NCBI GenBank assembly: GCA_017883405.1
Contig: JADGNO010000248.1
Location: 1-34,543 of the forward strand
Source: Occallatibacter sp.
GTDB lineage: Bacteria > Acidobacteriota > Terriglobia > Terriglobales > Acidobacteriaceae
Reading direction: 5' to 3'
DNA: 34,543 bases
Shown here: piece by piece, positions 8,141 through 15,730 of the stretch
Position numbering within the stretch: position 1 is the first letter of the stretch
Layout of the letters: each line of letters opens with the position of its first letter
The notes under the pieces: generated by a model
What the model saw: the letters and a program-made list of their open reading frames with translations, nothing else
The model's database searches: none
What the model was told of the DNA's origin: nothing
Program-made: the position numbers and the translations under genes

Positions 8141-9194
8141 GAGTCCGGACACCAGCGCAATTGAAGCCATCAATGATGCCGCTTTAAAGCGGCCCGATTG
8201 GCTAACCCCCTTCGTGCCCCGGCGCGGGCTCTCGAACGGACACGCTCAAACAATTGTTGGGAATTTCCTGCCGCGGCCCGCTTTGAATTTTGAAAGCATT
8301 GAAGAAGAGATCGAGGTGGATCCGCTCGACGGAAGCCGCGTGCTCTGTCACTGTCATTGGCAACCGGAACAGGTCCGTGCCGAGCGACTGACCGCCGTGC
8401 TCGTGCATGGCCTTGAGGGGTCGTCCAACTCACGTTACATCCAGGGTGTGGCCGCGCGTGCGTGGGCTGCCGGTTTCAATGTTGTGCGGATGAACATGCG
8501 CAACTGCAGCGACACCGACAGGCTTACTCCCACGCTCTATCACTCCGGACTGTCCGGCGACGTGGGTGCGGTGATTAACCATTTCACCGCCCTTTATAAA
8601 CTCGAGCATGTCGCGCTGGTTGGGTACTCCATGGGTGGGAACCTGGTGCTTAAACTCGCCGGAGAGTGGGGAAGCAGGCCTCCTCTTGCCGCGGTGGCCA
8701 CTGTTTGTCCGGCCATAGATTTAGCTGCGGGGTCAGACGCTTTGCACAAGCCGGCCAATCGATTGTATGAATACCGCTTCCTGCGCGGGCTGATGCGCCG
8801 ATATCGCCGCAAGGCAGCACTGTTTCCTGACCGCTACCATCCCGAAGTACAAGGGCCAGTGCGCTCGCTGCGCGAGTTTGACGACAAAATTGTGGCCCGC
8901 TACTGCGGCTTTCGAGACGCTGACGACTACTACTACCGTGCCGCCGCGGCCCGCGTCGTTCATCGGATCGCCGTGCCCACGCTGGTTCTTGTCGCCAAGG
9001 ACGATCCCTTCATCCGCCTGCTGCCCGAAACGCGTGCGCGCCTGCAAGCGAATCCACACATCAGCTTTGTAGAGACAGAACACGGCGGCCACTGTGCCTT
9101 TTTGTCACGTGATCCGGGCGACGAGATTCACTGGGCAGAAGCAACACTGATTCGATACCTGCAGTCAGTAACAAAGGCGGAACGTGGAAGCTGA
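8139..9194 (+). CDS. YheT-family alpha/beta hydrolase
   Basis: Cytoplasmic alpha/beta-fold hydrolase resembling E. coli YheT. It shares RGLSNGHAQT near the N-terminus, the VHGLEGSSNS oxyanion-hole loop and MNMRNCS after beta-strand 5. The nucleophile elbow is GYSMGG (Ser near residue 164), REFDD...AR..G..DADDYY matches the family, KDDPF supplies the probable acid and EHGGHCAF the catalytic His. No signal peptide is present. The natural substrate of this family is not established; carboxyl esters are assumed. The reading frame also stays open to a TTG at 8088, but that would fall at the predicted transcription start of the shared leader, so I prefer GTG 8139. The next gene overlaps its stop by 11 bp, indicating co-transcription. 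Confidence 0.85.
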   Translation: MSPDTSAIEAINDAALKRPDWLTPFVPRRGLSNGHAQTIVGNFLPRPALNFESIEEEIEVDPLDGSRVLCHCHWQPEQVRAERLTAVLVHGLEGSSNSRYIQGVAARAWAAGFNVVRMNMRNCSDTDRLTPTLYHSGLSGDVGAVINHFTALYKLEHVALVGYSMGGNLVLKLAGEWGSRPPLAAVATVCPAIDLAAGSDALHKPANRLYEYRFLRGLMRRYRRKAALFPDRYHPEVQGPVRSLREFDDKIVARYCGFRDADDYYYRAAAARVVHRIAVPTLVLVAKDDPFIRLLPETRARLQANPHISFVETEHGGHCAFLSRDPGDEIHWAEATLIRYLQSVTKAERGS

Positions 9195-9765
9195 TTGGGA
9201 AGTGGAGATAGGCGGCGACGCACCAGTAATTGATGCGCAATGGCCAGGGTTTGTCGACTTGCGCGCAACCCCGGAGCGCATGGCCGAAATAGCGGAGGCC
9301 AGGGTGTTGCCGCCGTTGGCCGATTTGCTGCTTGCCTTGAATTCAGAGCAGTCGCTGGTGCGTACATCCAAGTGCGACGTGTGGCAGCCCGGCCCCGGGG
9401 CACATGCCTGCTACGTGGACCTTCTTCCGGTTAGGGGCGGCTTTTTTGCAGAGTGGGAGCGCGCTGAAGCATTTTGCCGCGTTCTCGTAAAGCGGATTAC
9501 GCCACGCGCCGTGTTGTCCGCAACCATGCAGCCCGGCAGGCATCCAATCCTGGTTGCAGGCAATGAATCAGAAGTGGGAGCGACCATCTTGTTGGTGGTT
9601 CGCCGCGCAGTAACCGGGCAATCTGAGGGGTTCGGCGTGACCGCATATTTCAGTGCCGAAGCGGAAAGCTCGCCCATCGCGGTGGAGGCGATTGCCGACG
9701 CCATGGTTGCCTTTTCAAATGCGCTTGCGCCGGCGGCTTCACACGCAGGCCCGGATCAAAGCTAA
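9184..9765 (+). CDS. Conserved-looking hypothetical protein
   Basis: A 193-aa protein I cannot assign. It begins with GTG inside the last codons of the hydrolase gene (11-bp overlap, AGGCGG just upstream), so the two are translationally linked. There is no signal peptide or membrane segment. The first 130 residues hold PPLADLLLALN, a Cys-containing WQPG motif and a YVDLLPVRGGFF strand. The second half (about 110-180) alternates hydrophobic strands and an amphipathic helix (AVEAIADAMVAFSNAL), suggesting a small alpha/beta domain. The Ala/Pro/Ser tail looks disordered. A function connected with the hydrolase is an inference from context only. Confidence 0.65.
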   Translation: MEADWEVEIGGDAPVIDAQWPGFVDLRATPERMAEIAEARVLPPLADLLLALNSEQSLVRTSKCDVWQPGPGAHACYVDLLPVRGGFFAEWERAEAFCRVLVKRITPRAVLSATMQPGRHPILVAGNESEVGATILLVVRRAVTGQSEGFGVTAYFSAEAESSPIAVEAIADAMVAFSNALAPAASHAGPDQS

Positions 9766-9777
9766 AATAGAAAGTAC

Positions 9778-9854
9778 GGGCGAGTAGCTCAACTGGATAG
9801 AGCACCGGCCTTCTAAGCCGGGGGTTGTGGGTTCAAGCCCCGCCTCGCCTACCA
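9778..9854 (+). tRNA. tRNA-Arg (anticodon TCT)
   Basis: A full cloverleaf can be drawn: 7-bp acceptor stem (GGGCGAG with CTCGCCT), 4-bp D stem (GCTC/GAGC), 5-bp anticodon stem (CCGGC/GCCGG) with loop CTTCTAA, 5-base variable loop, and T stem GTGGG/CCCGC with loop TTCAAGC. The anticodon TCT is at 9812-9814 and reads AGA. Discriminator A and an encoded CCA follow. A TAAAAT -10-like box overlaps the stop codon of the preceding gene. Confidence 0.97.
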
Positions 9855-9931
9855 CCCCTCTGAAGTCCTCCCGCGTCGGAAAACTCCCGTGTATCACGAC
9901 CGTATCGAACTGGTGGCTTCACCATTACCGT

Positions 9932-12631
9932 TTAGTGCACAACGGACTGAATGACATACGGCGTATCGTGTTCAAGATCGGGATAGATCTTGCCTGTGCC
10001 ATGTCCATCCACAATTTCCACATAGTACATCAAGTCCCATTGCGCCGTGATGAACGCTCCAGGAATGCTTGCGCTGTAGATACCGCTGGTTCCTTCTTCG
10101 GTCATCGGCAGCGTCTCGTAGTCTTCCTTCTGATTCACATGCCGATAGCGAAGGCGGATCCAGCGAACACCCGCCGGCGCGGTCACTTTGGCGCGCACCT
10201 TAAAGTCAACACTTACGGGAGCGCCGCTTGAAGACCCCGGAATGAGAGCGACAACGGGTGCCACGGCATTCACATCCGCGGGAGGCAAAACGGCCTTTGC
10301 GCCGGGCTTTGACTGGGCTGCTTGCCGCTCTTCGACGAGTTCAGCGAATTCCTTTTCCAATGCCGGTAGTTCGTCCTTCCAGTGGTGAGGGAATCCCCGC
10401 AGGCTCGTCCCAAAATACATGTTGTCAATGTATTGATCGCCCGCAGTCTTGACGATTTCGCGCCATGCCTCGACCGCTTTGCGTTGGTATTCAACTGCCT
10501 GGTCAAATGCCGGCAGGCTTCCTGATAATTTGTAGAGGTTGTAGGCAACGGCTCCGAGTTGCAGCGCGGCATGATATCGGGCAAGTCCCGCCAGGATTCG
10601 CGCATCGGTGAGTGTTGCTTTCAACTCCTTGCTGGGAGTTCCGTGCGAGGCCTGTTCTGCCGCTGTCGCCTCGCGAAGAATTCCCTCAGAGGTCTGCGAA
10701 AACCAACGGCTGATATCCTCCGGGCGCTGCATGGCCGTGTCGCCACCGGCAAGAATGCGCTTGGCTTCATCGCGCACATTTTCAAATTGCGCAATGTCGC
10801 TGCCTTCTTCACGCGCCGCGTAAATGGGCAGACTGCCAATGTGCATCATCTCAGTCCAGCCCATTGTGGTAGGGAACATAGAGTACGGAATGCTTGCAGC
10901 AACAACTCGCGGGAGCACGCGGCTGGAGAGTTCGAGCGCGCGCATTGCATGCGGGCCCGCGTCGGGGCCAAATCTTTGCACGTACTCTTGCTCCCACACG
11001 TCCGTTGGCGTATCGGGATTGTAAGCGAGCCGCCCCATGACTCGATAAAAAGCCCAGTAGCGCTCAAACTCGTAGTCGAAGTACTTGTAACGGTCGTTCA
11101 GGAAATTGCGCGGCGGATCGTCCGGCGGATCGCTCAACATTTTGGTCGCTTCCATTTCAGTGAAGGCGAATCCGTGGCCATCGTACAGCCGGGCACTTTG
11201 CGCAATGCGACGCGCATAATCCGGATCGGACCATTCAAGCAGTCGCTGCGTACCGCCATTCCAGAGTGACCAATTCACCCAGTACGTCTTCGGGTATTCC
11301 AGCAGATCCGCGTAACTGTGGCGTGAATTGCCCTGGTCCTGTCTATTGATGTGCGTCGGGTGATAGGGAAGTCCCATCTGCTCCATCCATATCTTTGTAT
11401 CGATATGTACATGAACGCCCTGTGCCTGCGCGTCGCGAATAACGGATTTAGCCAGGCCCTTGGCACGAAGTTCAAGTTCAATCTCCGGTCGGCGCGTGCT
11501 GTAGAAGTGAAAAATGTCGTGCCAGAATCCATCGATTTCCGAGTCGAAGAGGCCGGACTCATTGTGCATACGAAATTGCGTTTCTTTGATCTCAGGAAAA
11601 AGTGAATAGAATTTATCGAGCGCGGCAACAGTGTAAGGCACCAGGTTGTCAGCGTTCAAACCCCAGACCAACCCAGGCGTGGGATGTGTTCCGTCCGATG
11701 CCCATTCAATCTTCCCATCCTGTCCTGCGCCGCGCGCACCGCGATAAATGTGCTCCCAGATGCCTGGCTTTATACGTATGCCGCGTTCGCCAGCCAGTCG
11801 AATCATGGTCCGGAATGAGTCGAAGTTCTGCTTCTGCTGTTCGGGCGTCAGGCCCACGACTTTTACGTCAGGAAATCCGTCGACATTGAAGAAGTAAGGA
11901 TAGAGCGGAGCCATGTAGCCGCCATCTTCATAGCCGAAAGTCAGCACCAGTTCGTTGATGCGATCTTCGGCGAGCATGTCGAAATAGCGCTCCCAGTAAT
12001 GTGGATCGTGCAGATGGCTTTCAAAATATGCGCGGTTCATTGTAAAGATAACAACGCCGCGATCACGGAGAAACGGTCTCTCATCCGTGCTGCGCGCAAA
12101 TGTAAATGGATCGCTGCCTGGTTTTGTCCACGAGACGCGCTGCGCAAGATCGAGTGCGGCATACATCAGCCCAGCTCCATCACCGCCGCACAATACAATC
12201 GCCGGCTTCTTCTGGTAGCTCGTGCCCACGCGAACCGCAAGAGATTCAGCGCCGCTGGGCGATGCCTCATTTCCGAGTGCGGTGGCGGCGGGACCATTGC
12301 CGCCGGAGATTCCTGCAAGAACCACCGCGTCGGCATTGCTGACATCGGCGGCGCTCTCAGAGACGGTAATTCCTCGCGCTCGCAACGTGTCTTCCAATTT
12401 TGAAACACCGTGCCGAGCAGTCGCGGAATTCCCAGCATCGCTGAGCACAACAATCTTGTGAATCGATCCGGCGCTCTTTGTTGTTTGAGCTTTTGCAAAT
12501 TGAATTGGCGGCATGAAGCACAGCCAAAGCAATGCCACGATCCATTTCGCGGCATTCACCGCGCGCGGCTTTGTCCCGGATTTAACTTGCAGGCGGATGT
12601 CGAGTTTCCTGAGCTTAGAGGAAATAATCAA
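9932..12631 (-). CDS. Putative exported glycoside hydrolase, TIM-barrel type
   Basis: An 899-aa secreted protein. A signal peptide lies at about residues 26-49 (WIVALLWLCFMPP, cleavage AKA-Q). Residues ~55-170 form an alpha/beta domain of the kind preceding the barrel in GH20/GH67 enzymes, ending in GLMYAALDLAQR. The central region (~185-640) has TIM-barrel features: RDRGVV, YFDMLAEDRINELVLTFG, GIRIKPGIWEH, MHNESGLF and WVNWSLWNGG, with several Glu/Asp that could be catalytic. A helical segment (~640-780) and a terminal beta-sandwich domain (~790-899, RYRHVNQ) follow. I could not fix a CAZy family, and the substrate is unknown. The start is TTG with GGAG 8 bases upstream. The fragment at 1-745 is a paralogue. 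It follows the TAXI gene but is separated from it by a terminator. Confidence 0.7.
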   Translation of the reverse strand: MIISSKLRKLDIRLQVKSGTKPRAVNAAKWIVALLWLCFMPPIQFAKAQTTKSAGSIHKIVVLSDAGNSATARHGVSKLEDTLRARGITVSESAADVSNADAVVLAGISGGNGPAATALGNEASPSGAESLAVRVGTSYQKKPAIVLCGGDGAGLMYAALDLAQRVSWTKPGSDPFTFARSTDERPFLRDRGVVIFTMNRAYFESHLHDPHYWERYFDMLAEDRINELVLTFGYEDGGYMAPLYPYFFNVDGFPDVKVVGLTPEQQKQNFDSFRTMIRLAGERGIRIKPGIWEHIYRGARGAGQDGKIEWASDGTHPTPGLVWGLNADNLVPYTVAALDKFYSLFPEIKETQFRMHNESGLFDSEIDGFWHDIFHFYSTRRPEIELELRAKGLAKSVIRDAQAQGVHVHIDTKIWMEQMGLPYHPTHINRQDQGNSRHSYADLLEYPKTYWVNWSLWNGGTQRLLEWSDPDYARRIAQSARLYDGHGFAFTEMEATKMLSDPPDDPPRNFLNDRYKYFDYEFERYWAFYRVMGRLAYNPDTPTDVWEQEYVQRFGPDAGPHAMRALELSSRVLPRVVAASIPYSMFPTTMGWTEMMHIGSLPIYAAREEGSDIAQFENVRDEAKRILAGGDTAMQRPEDISRWFSQTSEGILREATAAEQASHGTPSKELKATLTDARILAGLARYHAALQLGAVAYNLYKLSGSLPAFDQAVEYQRKAVEAWREIVKTAGDQYIDNMYFGTSLRGFPHHWKDELPALEKEFAELVEERQAAQSKPGAKAVLPPADVNAVAPVVALIPGSSSGAPVSVDFKVRAKVTAPAGVRWIRLRYRHVNQKEDYETLPMTEEGTSGIYSASIPGAFITAQWDLMYYVEIVDGHGTGKIYPDLEHDTPYVIQSVVH

Positions 12632-12736
12632 GGGGGTTTCTCCACTGGCTAACCAGATTACACGGTCCCGGGCACCCCGCGCTTCAAGGTTTTGTGGGGG
12701 CAGTTAAGTGTGCGCCTGCCAAGAAGAACCTTCTGC

Positions 12737-12781
12737 AAAAAACGAGGAGCGAGGAAGCCAGATTGGCGGTCTCCTCGCTCG
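12737..12781 (-). terminator. Intrinsic terminator after the TAXI gene
   Basis: Read on the minus strand, a GC-rich hairpin with alternative registers (CGAGGAG/CTCCTCG outside, or GAGCGAGGA/TCCTCGCTC inside, with a GCC/GGC inner stem) runs directly into six T residues. It would end the esterase-TAXI transcription unit before the glycosidase gene. Confidence 0.7.
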
Positions 12782-12832
12782 ATTCAGCGCTTGCTGATTT
12801 GACGTTCCAGCGCATAAATTTGCGCAGCCGGG

Positions 12833-13888
12833 TTATTTCATATAGCCCATCTGTTTGTAATAGCGCGCGGCACCTGGATGCAGCGGCACGTCGCAAACTT
12901 TCCAAACGTTGTGCACGTTGTACGAAAAGTTTTGGTTGGTCCACTGCAACTCGTCCTGGTGCTCGTCCATTGCCTTCGCCACGTCGTATGCAAAGCTGTC
13001 GGGAACATCGTTGCGCGTATACACCACGGTTCCATTGCGCACGATCGTGGGAATCTCGCGCTCAACGCCGCGCAGCATCCCATTGGGAATATAGCCGCGA
13101 TACATCAGCGGATCTTTCGTGAACGTCGCAATCACCGGCTCAGGAATATCAAGATAGTTCAGGTCGAATTTCTGGCTCACTTCGTACAGCACATTCCACT
13201 CCGGCGCTGACGAAAGCGCACCGCCATGCATGATGATGTCAAAGTTAGTGCGATCTTCAAGGGAGCTTCCTACATATCCACCGGCGGCGGTGATGGACTC
13301 AACCGATAGCCCGTAATAGGCAAGAATCTCTTTCACCATCCGGTCGTTCGGCGACGCGTTGATCCTTACGGGCCACTTCTTTTCCTTCACCTGCGACAGG
13401 TCTGTAATGCCCGTCTCAGCCTTTGCGGCGACAACGAACCACCACGGCGATTGTATATTCGCAATCAGGCGAAGATTGTCCATCGGCTTGTCTTTCGCAT
13501 ACGCACCTCGACCGTGATAGGCGTCGCAAAGAAACTGTTCCGCCGTGGAGCCAAAGTCTACCGGACCAAGCCCAGGCGCGTTCGGCGGCGCCATGGCAAC
13601 CGATACGGCCGGATCCTTCTTATACGAAGGCGGAACCTCGGCATGTGCAACAATGCGCGTTGATGCAGCCGCATTGCAGTTGAAGCATGTTTGCACATCG
13701 TAACCGTAGTACTTCATGGCCTTCTTTACTACTTGCCCCATGGCGCCCCATGGGCACAGCTTGCAGGCTCCGCCGAAGACCGGCTTCTTGATCGCGATTC
13801 CCGTGTTGTAAACTTCGCCGCTCTGCGCGCCAATCAGGCCAATGCTTGCCAGCAATAGTACGGCTACGCCAAGAGATTTCTTCGACAT
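12833..13888 (-). CDS. TAXI-type periplasmic solute-binding protein with two CxxC motifs
   Basis: A 351-aa exported binding protein. The signal peptide is at residues 1-21 (VAVLLLASIGLIGA-Q). The body resembles the TAXI/NMT1 superfamily used by TRAP transporters: GxxxGA-like WGAMGQVV, a DLSQVKEKKWPVRI hinge strand, a GGYVGSSLEDRTNFDIIM ligand-domain region and a C-terminal HPGAARYYKQMGY. Unusual for such proteins, the N-terminal lobe carries CKLC (42-45) and CFNC (68-71). No CxxCH is present, so these suggest disulfides or metal binding rather than haem. No TRAP membrane subunits (DctQ/DctM-like) are in the window. GAGGTAAC precedes the ATG. It is last in the esterase cluster, 96 bp after esterase 1, and might capture a product released by these exported hydrolases (inference). 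Confidence 0.75.
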   Translation of the reverse strand: MSKKSLGVAVLLLASIGLIGAQSGEVYNTGIAIKKPVFGGACKLCPWGAMGQVVKKAMKYYGYDVQTCFNCNAAASTRIVAHAEVPPSYKKDPAVSVAMAPPNAPGLGPVDFGSTAEQFLCDAYHGRGAYAKDKPMDNLRLIANIQSPWWFVVAAKAETGITDLSQVKEKKWPVRINASPNDRMVKEILAYYGLSVESITAAGGYVGSSLEDRTNFDIIMHGGALSSAPEWNVLYEVSQKFDLNYLDIPEPVIATFTKDPLMYRGYIPNGMLRGVEREIPTIVRNGTVVYTRNDVPDSFAYDVAKAMDEHQDELQWTNQNFSYNVHNVWKVCDVPLHPGAARYYKQMGYMK

Positions 13889-13930
13889 CGTGTTACCTCG
13901 TTATTTACAAAGAATTTATTCGTTGAACAA

Positions 13931-13962
13931 ACAACTGCCTGCGCCAGGGCGCAAGCAGTTGT
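13931..13962 (-). terminator. Hairpin between esterase 1 and the TAXI gene (attenuator-like)
   Basis: A 13-bp stem around a 6-base loop. The single imperfect pair is a G-U wobble only in the minus-strand transcript. A T-rich but interrupted stretch follows. It could partially terminate or stabilise the esterase mRNA and set a different level for the TAXI gene. Confidence 0.5.
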
Positions 13963-13984
13963 CCCTTGTAGGTTGCGGGTATGA

Positions 13985-15676
13985 TCAGCTCTCGATCAGT
14001 TTCCGCACTTCGCCTTCTGGATCATTCACCACGCGGCATTCCTTGTCGAACACCATCGTCTGGCCGTGATCTGGTTCGGCAGCGGGCCAAGCCAGGCCTG
14101 GCTGACTTGGATCTCCCGTGCGTGCAAAGTTCGACCACGCGGTCGCCATCTTTTTTGCAATCGCCTGCGCCTCCGGCGTGTTGCCGGTTCCTTGCTCGCA
14201 GCGCTTTGTGTTGTCAAAGCAGAAAGCGAGCTCGGCCGTGTGCCAGGCGCCCGCACCTTCCAGCATGGGCGACTGCCAGCTGAAGTAATACTGATAAGCC
14301 TTCGCGCCACCTTGCTCATGCTTCAGTTTCGCCATCCGTTGCACCTTGTTGCGCGCGCTTAGGCCGCCAACGCCGAATGAAAGAGTCTTGATGCTCTTTT
14401 CCGGATGCACCTTCTTCATTGCGGCAATCAGCTCAGTCGCCTTCCCGTCGCCGATCACTTTGGCAAGACTGGCATGCCACTCCGCCTCGGTGGGATTGGA
14501 TAGGTAGCGCATGGATTCTTCGCTGACGGAGCCGAACAGGATTGGCACATCCTTCGCCGTCTCTGGCGCAACATCTTCAAACGACTTGCACACGACATTC
14601 TTTCCGTCAATGCACGGCGTCCATCCGACCATCGGAACACTGCCCGGCCCAGATGGCGGCCCGAACACCAGGTCATGTCGCGGAGGATTCATCTTCGCGG
14701 CCACCGTTCGTCCCGCCGCGATCATTCTGGCCCATTCCATCTTCTGCAATGCGGCCATGTCCCCAGCCCCGACGCCTAGTTCCTTGATCACTCGCGTTGA
14801 GAATTCTTTCTGTTGCTCTGCAGTAGGAATCTGTCCGCCGCCTCCCGATTGTGCCGAAGCGCGATGGATCAGTCCTTTCGCAGCAGGCATGCCCAGCAAC
14901 GTGGTCACTTTCGATCCACCGCCGGACTGCCCATAGATCATTACCTTGTTCGGGTCGCCGCCGAAATTGGCGATGTTCTCCTGCACCCATCGCAGAGCGA
15001 AAACCAAATCGGTGAAGCTCAGGTTCCGCGAGTCCTCGTAAGCCGAGCCACCGATTTCAGAAACATCCAGGAAGCCAAGTGCGTTCAGCCGGTGGTTGAC
15101 TGAGACCTGCACCACGTCGTGATGACGCGCCATCTGTGCGCCTTCATGCGAGGGCAGTTCGTACGACGATCCAAACTCGAACCCGCCGCCGTGTATGTAA
15201 AACATCACCGCACGGCTGCCGCTCAGGCTCGGCGTCCAGATGTTCAGCTTCAGCATGTCCTCGCTTTGCCAGCCGTCATCCCAGTCTTGTAGAAACGTTT
15301 GCTCATTGCCCGTCCAGTCATGCAGATGTTGTGGGCAATTAGCTCCGTACACCAGGGCAGGGAATTCATCTTTCCACGGGGCCGGCACCTTTGGCGGAAG
15401 AAAGCGATTTTCGCCGCCGGTGTTCTGTCCGTACGGAATTCCCTTGAATGTGAAAACATCGCCATCCAAGTAGCCCCGCACAGGGCCGTACTGCGTCTTC
15501 GCGACGGCGCTGCGCGGCGTGCTGCATCCTCCAGGTTGCTGGTGTGCAGCCGTTTTGATGCTGTCTGAAGCGCGTGCGGGCCGGCCCAGCGCAATGCCCA
15601 TGCCCGCGGTTGCCGACATCAAAAGTGCTTCACGACGATTGAGAATGATGCCATCTTTCGAACTTGCCTTCGACAT
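13985..15676 (-). CDS. Carboxylesterase type B, Tat-type signal (esterase 1, subtype A)
   Basis: A 563-aa exported carboxylesterase/lipase of the type-B (pNB-esterase/cholinesterase) family, hydrolysing carboxylic esters. NRREALLMSA (twin Arg 14-15) and the hydrophobic stretch to ARA indicate Tat export. Visible landmarks are FKGIPYGQ (78-84), the oxyanion motif HGGG (162-165), SVNHRLNALGF, and the nucleophile elbow GQSGG with Ser251 (most relatives have GESAGG). The probable acid is Glu387 in GSVSEE and the probable catalytic His is His479 in AWHTAEL. The triad is thus complete. GGAGAGG precedes the ATG. It is the last of five tandem paralogues on this strand and is subtype A by its GQSGGGSKVT and MNPP signatures. 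Here SEES replaces the SEEG of its neighbours. The substrate is unknown. Confidence 0.9.
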   Translation of the reverse strand: MSKASSKDGIILNRREALLMSATAGMGIALGRPARASDSIKTAAHQQPGGCSTPRSAVAKTQYGPVRGYLDGDVFTFKGIPYGQNTGGENRFLPPKVPAPWKDEFPALVYGANCPQHLHDWTGNEQTFLQDWDDGWQSEDMLKLNIWTPSLSGSRAVMFYIHGGGFEFGSSYELPSHEGAQMARHHDVVQVSVNHRLNALGFLDVSEIGGSAYEDSRNLSFTDLVFALRWVQENIANFGGDPNKVMIYGQSGGGSKVTTLLGMPAAKGLIHRASAQSGGGGQIPTAEQQKEFSTRVIKELGVGAGDMAALQKMEWARMIAAGRTVAAKMNPPRHDLVFGPPSGPGSVPMVGWTPCIDGKNVVCKSFEDVAPETAKDVPILFGSVSEESMRYLSNPTEAEWHASLAKVIGDGKATELIAAMKKVHPEKSIKTLSFGVGGLSARNKVQRMAKLKHEQGGAKAYQYYFSWQSPMLEGAGAWHTAELAFCFDNTKRCEQGTGNTPEAQAIAKKMATAWSNFARTGDPSQPGLAWPAAEPDHGQTMVFDKECRVVNDPEGEVRKLIES

Positions 15677-15730
15677 TTCCTCTCCTTACTTTTGCTGCAG
15701 GTCGTTATTGCGCTCGTGCGCAGCCGTTAG

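Noticed and set aside
9778-9854. tRNA-Arg as an integration (att) site for the downstream minus-strand block
   Set aside because: I found no second copy of the tRNA 3' end, no integrase and no phage or plasmid genes in the window.
13676-13767. CxxC motifs of the TAXI protein as cytochrome c haem sites
   Set aside because: The motifs are CKLCP and CFNCN; the essential His of CxxCH is missing.
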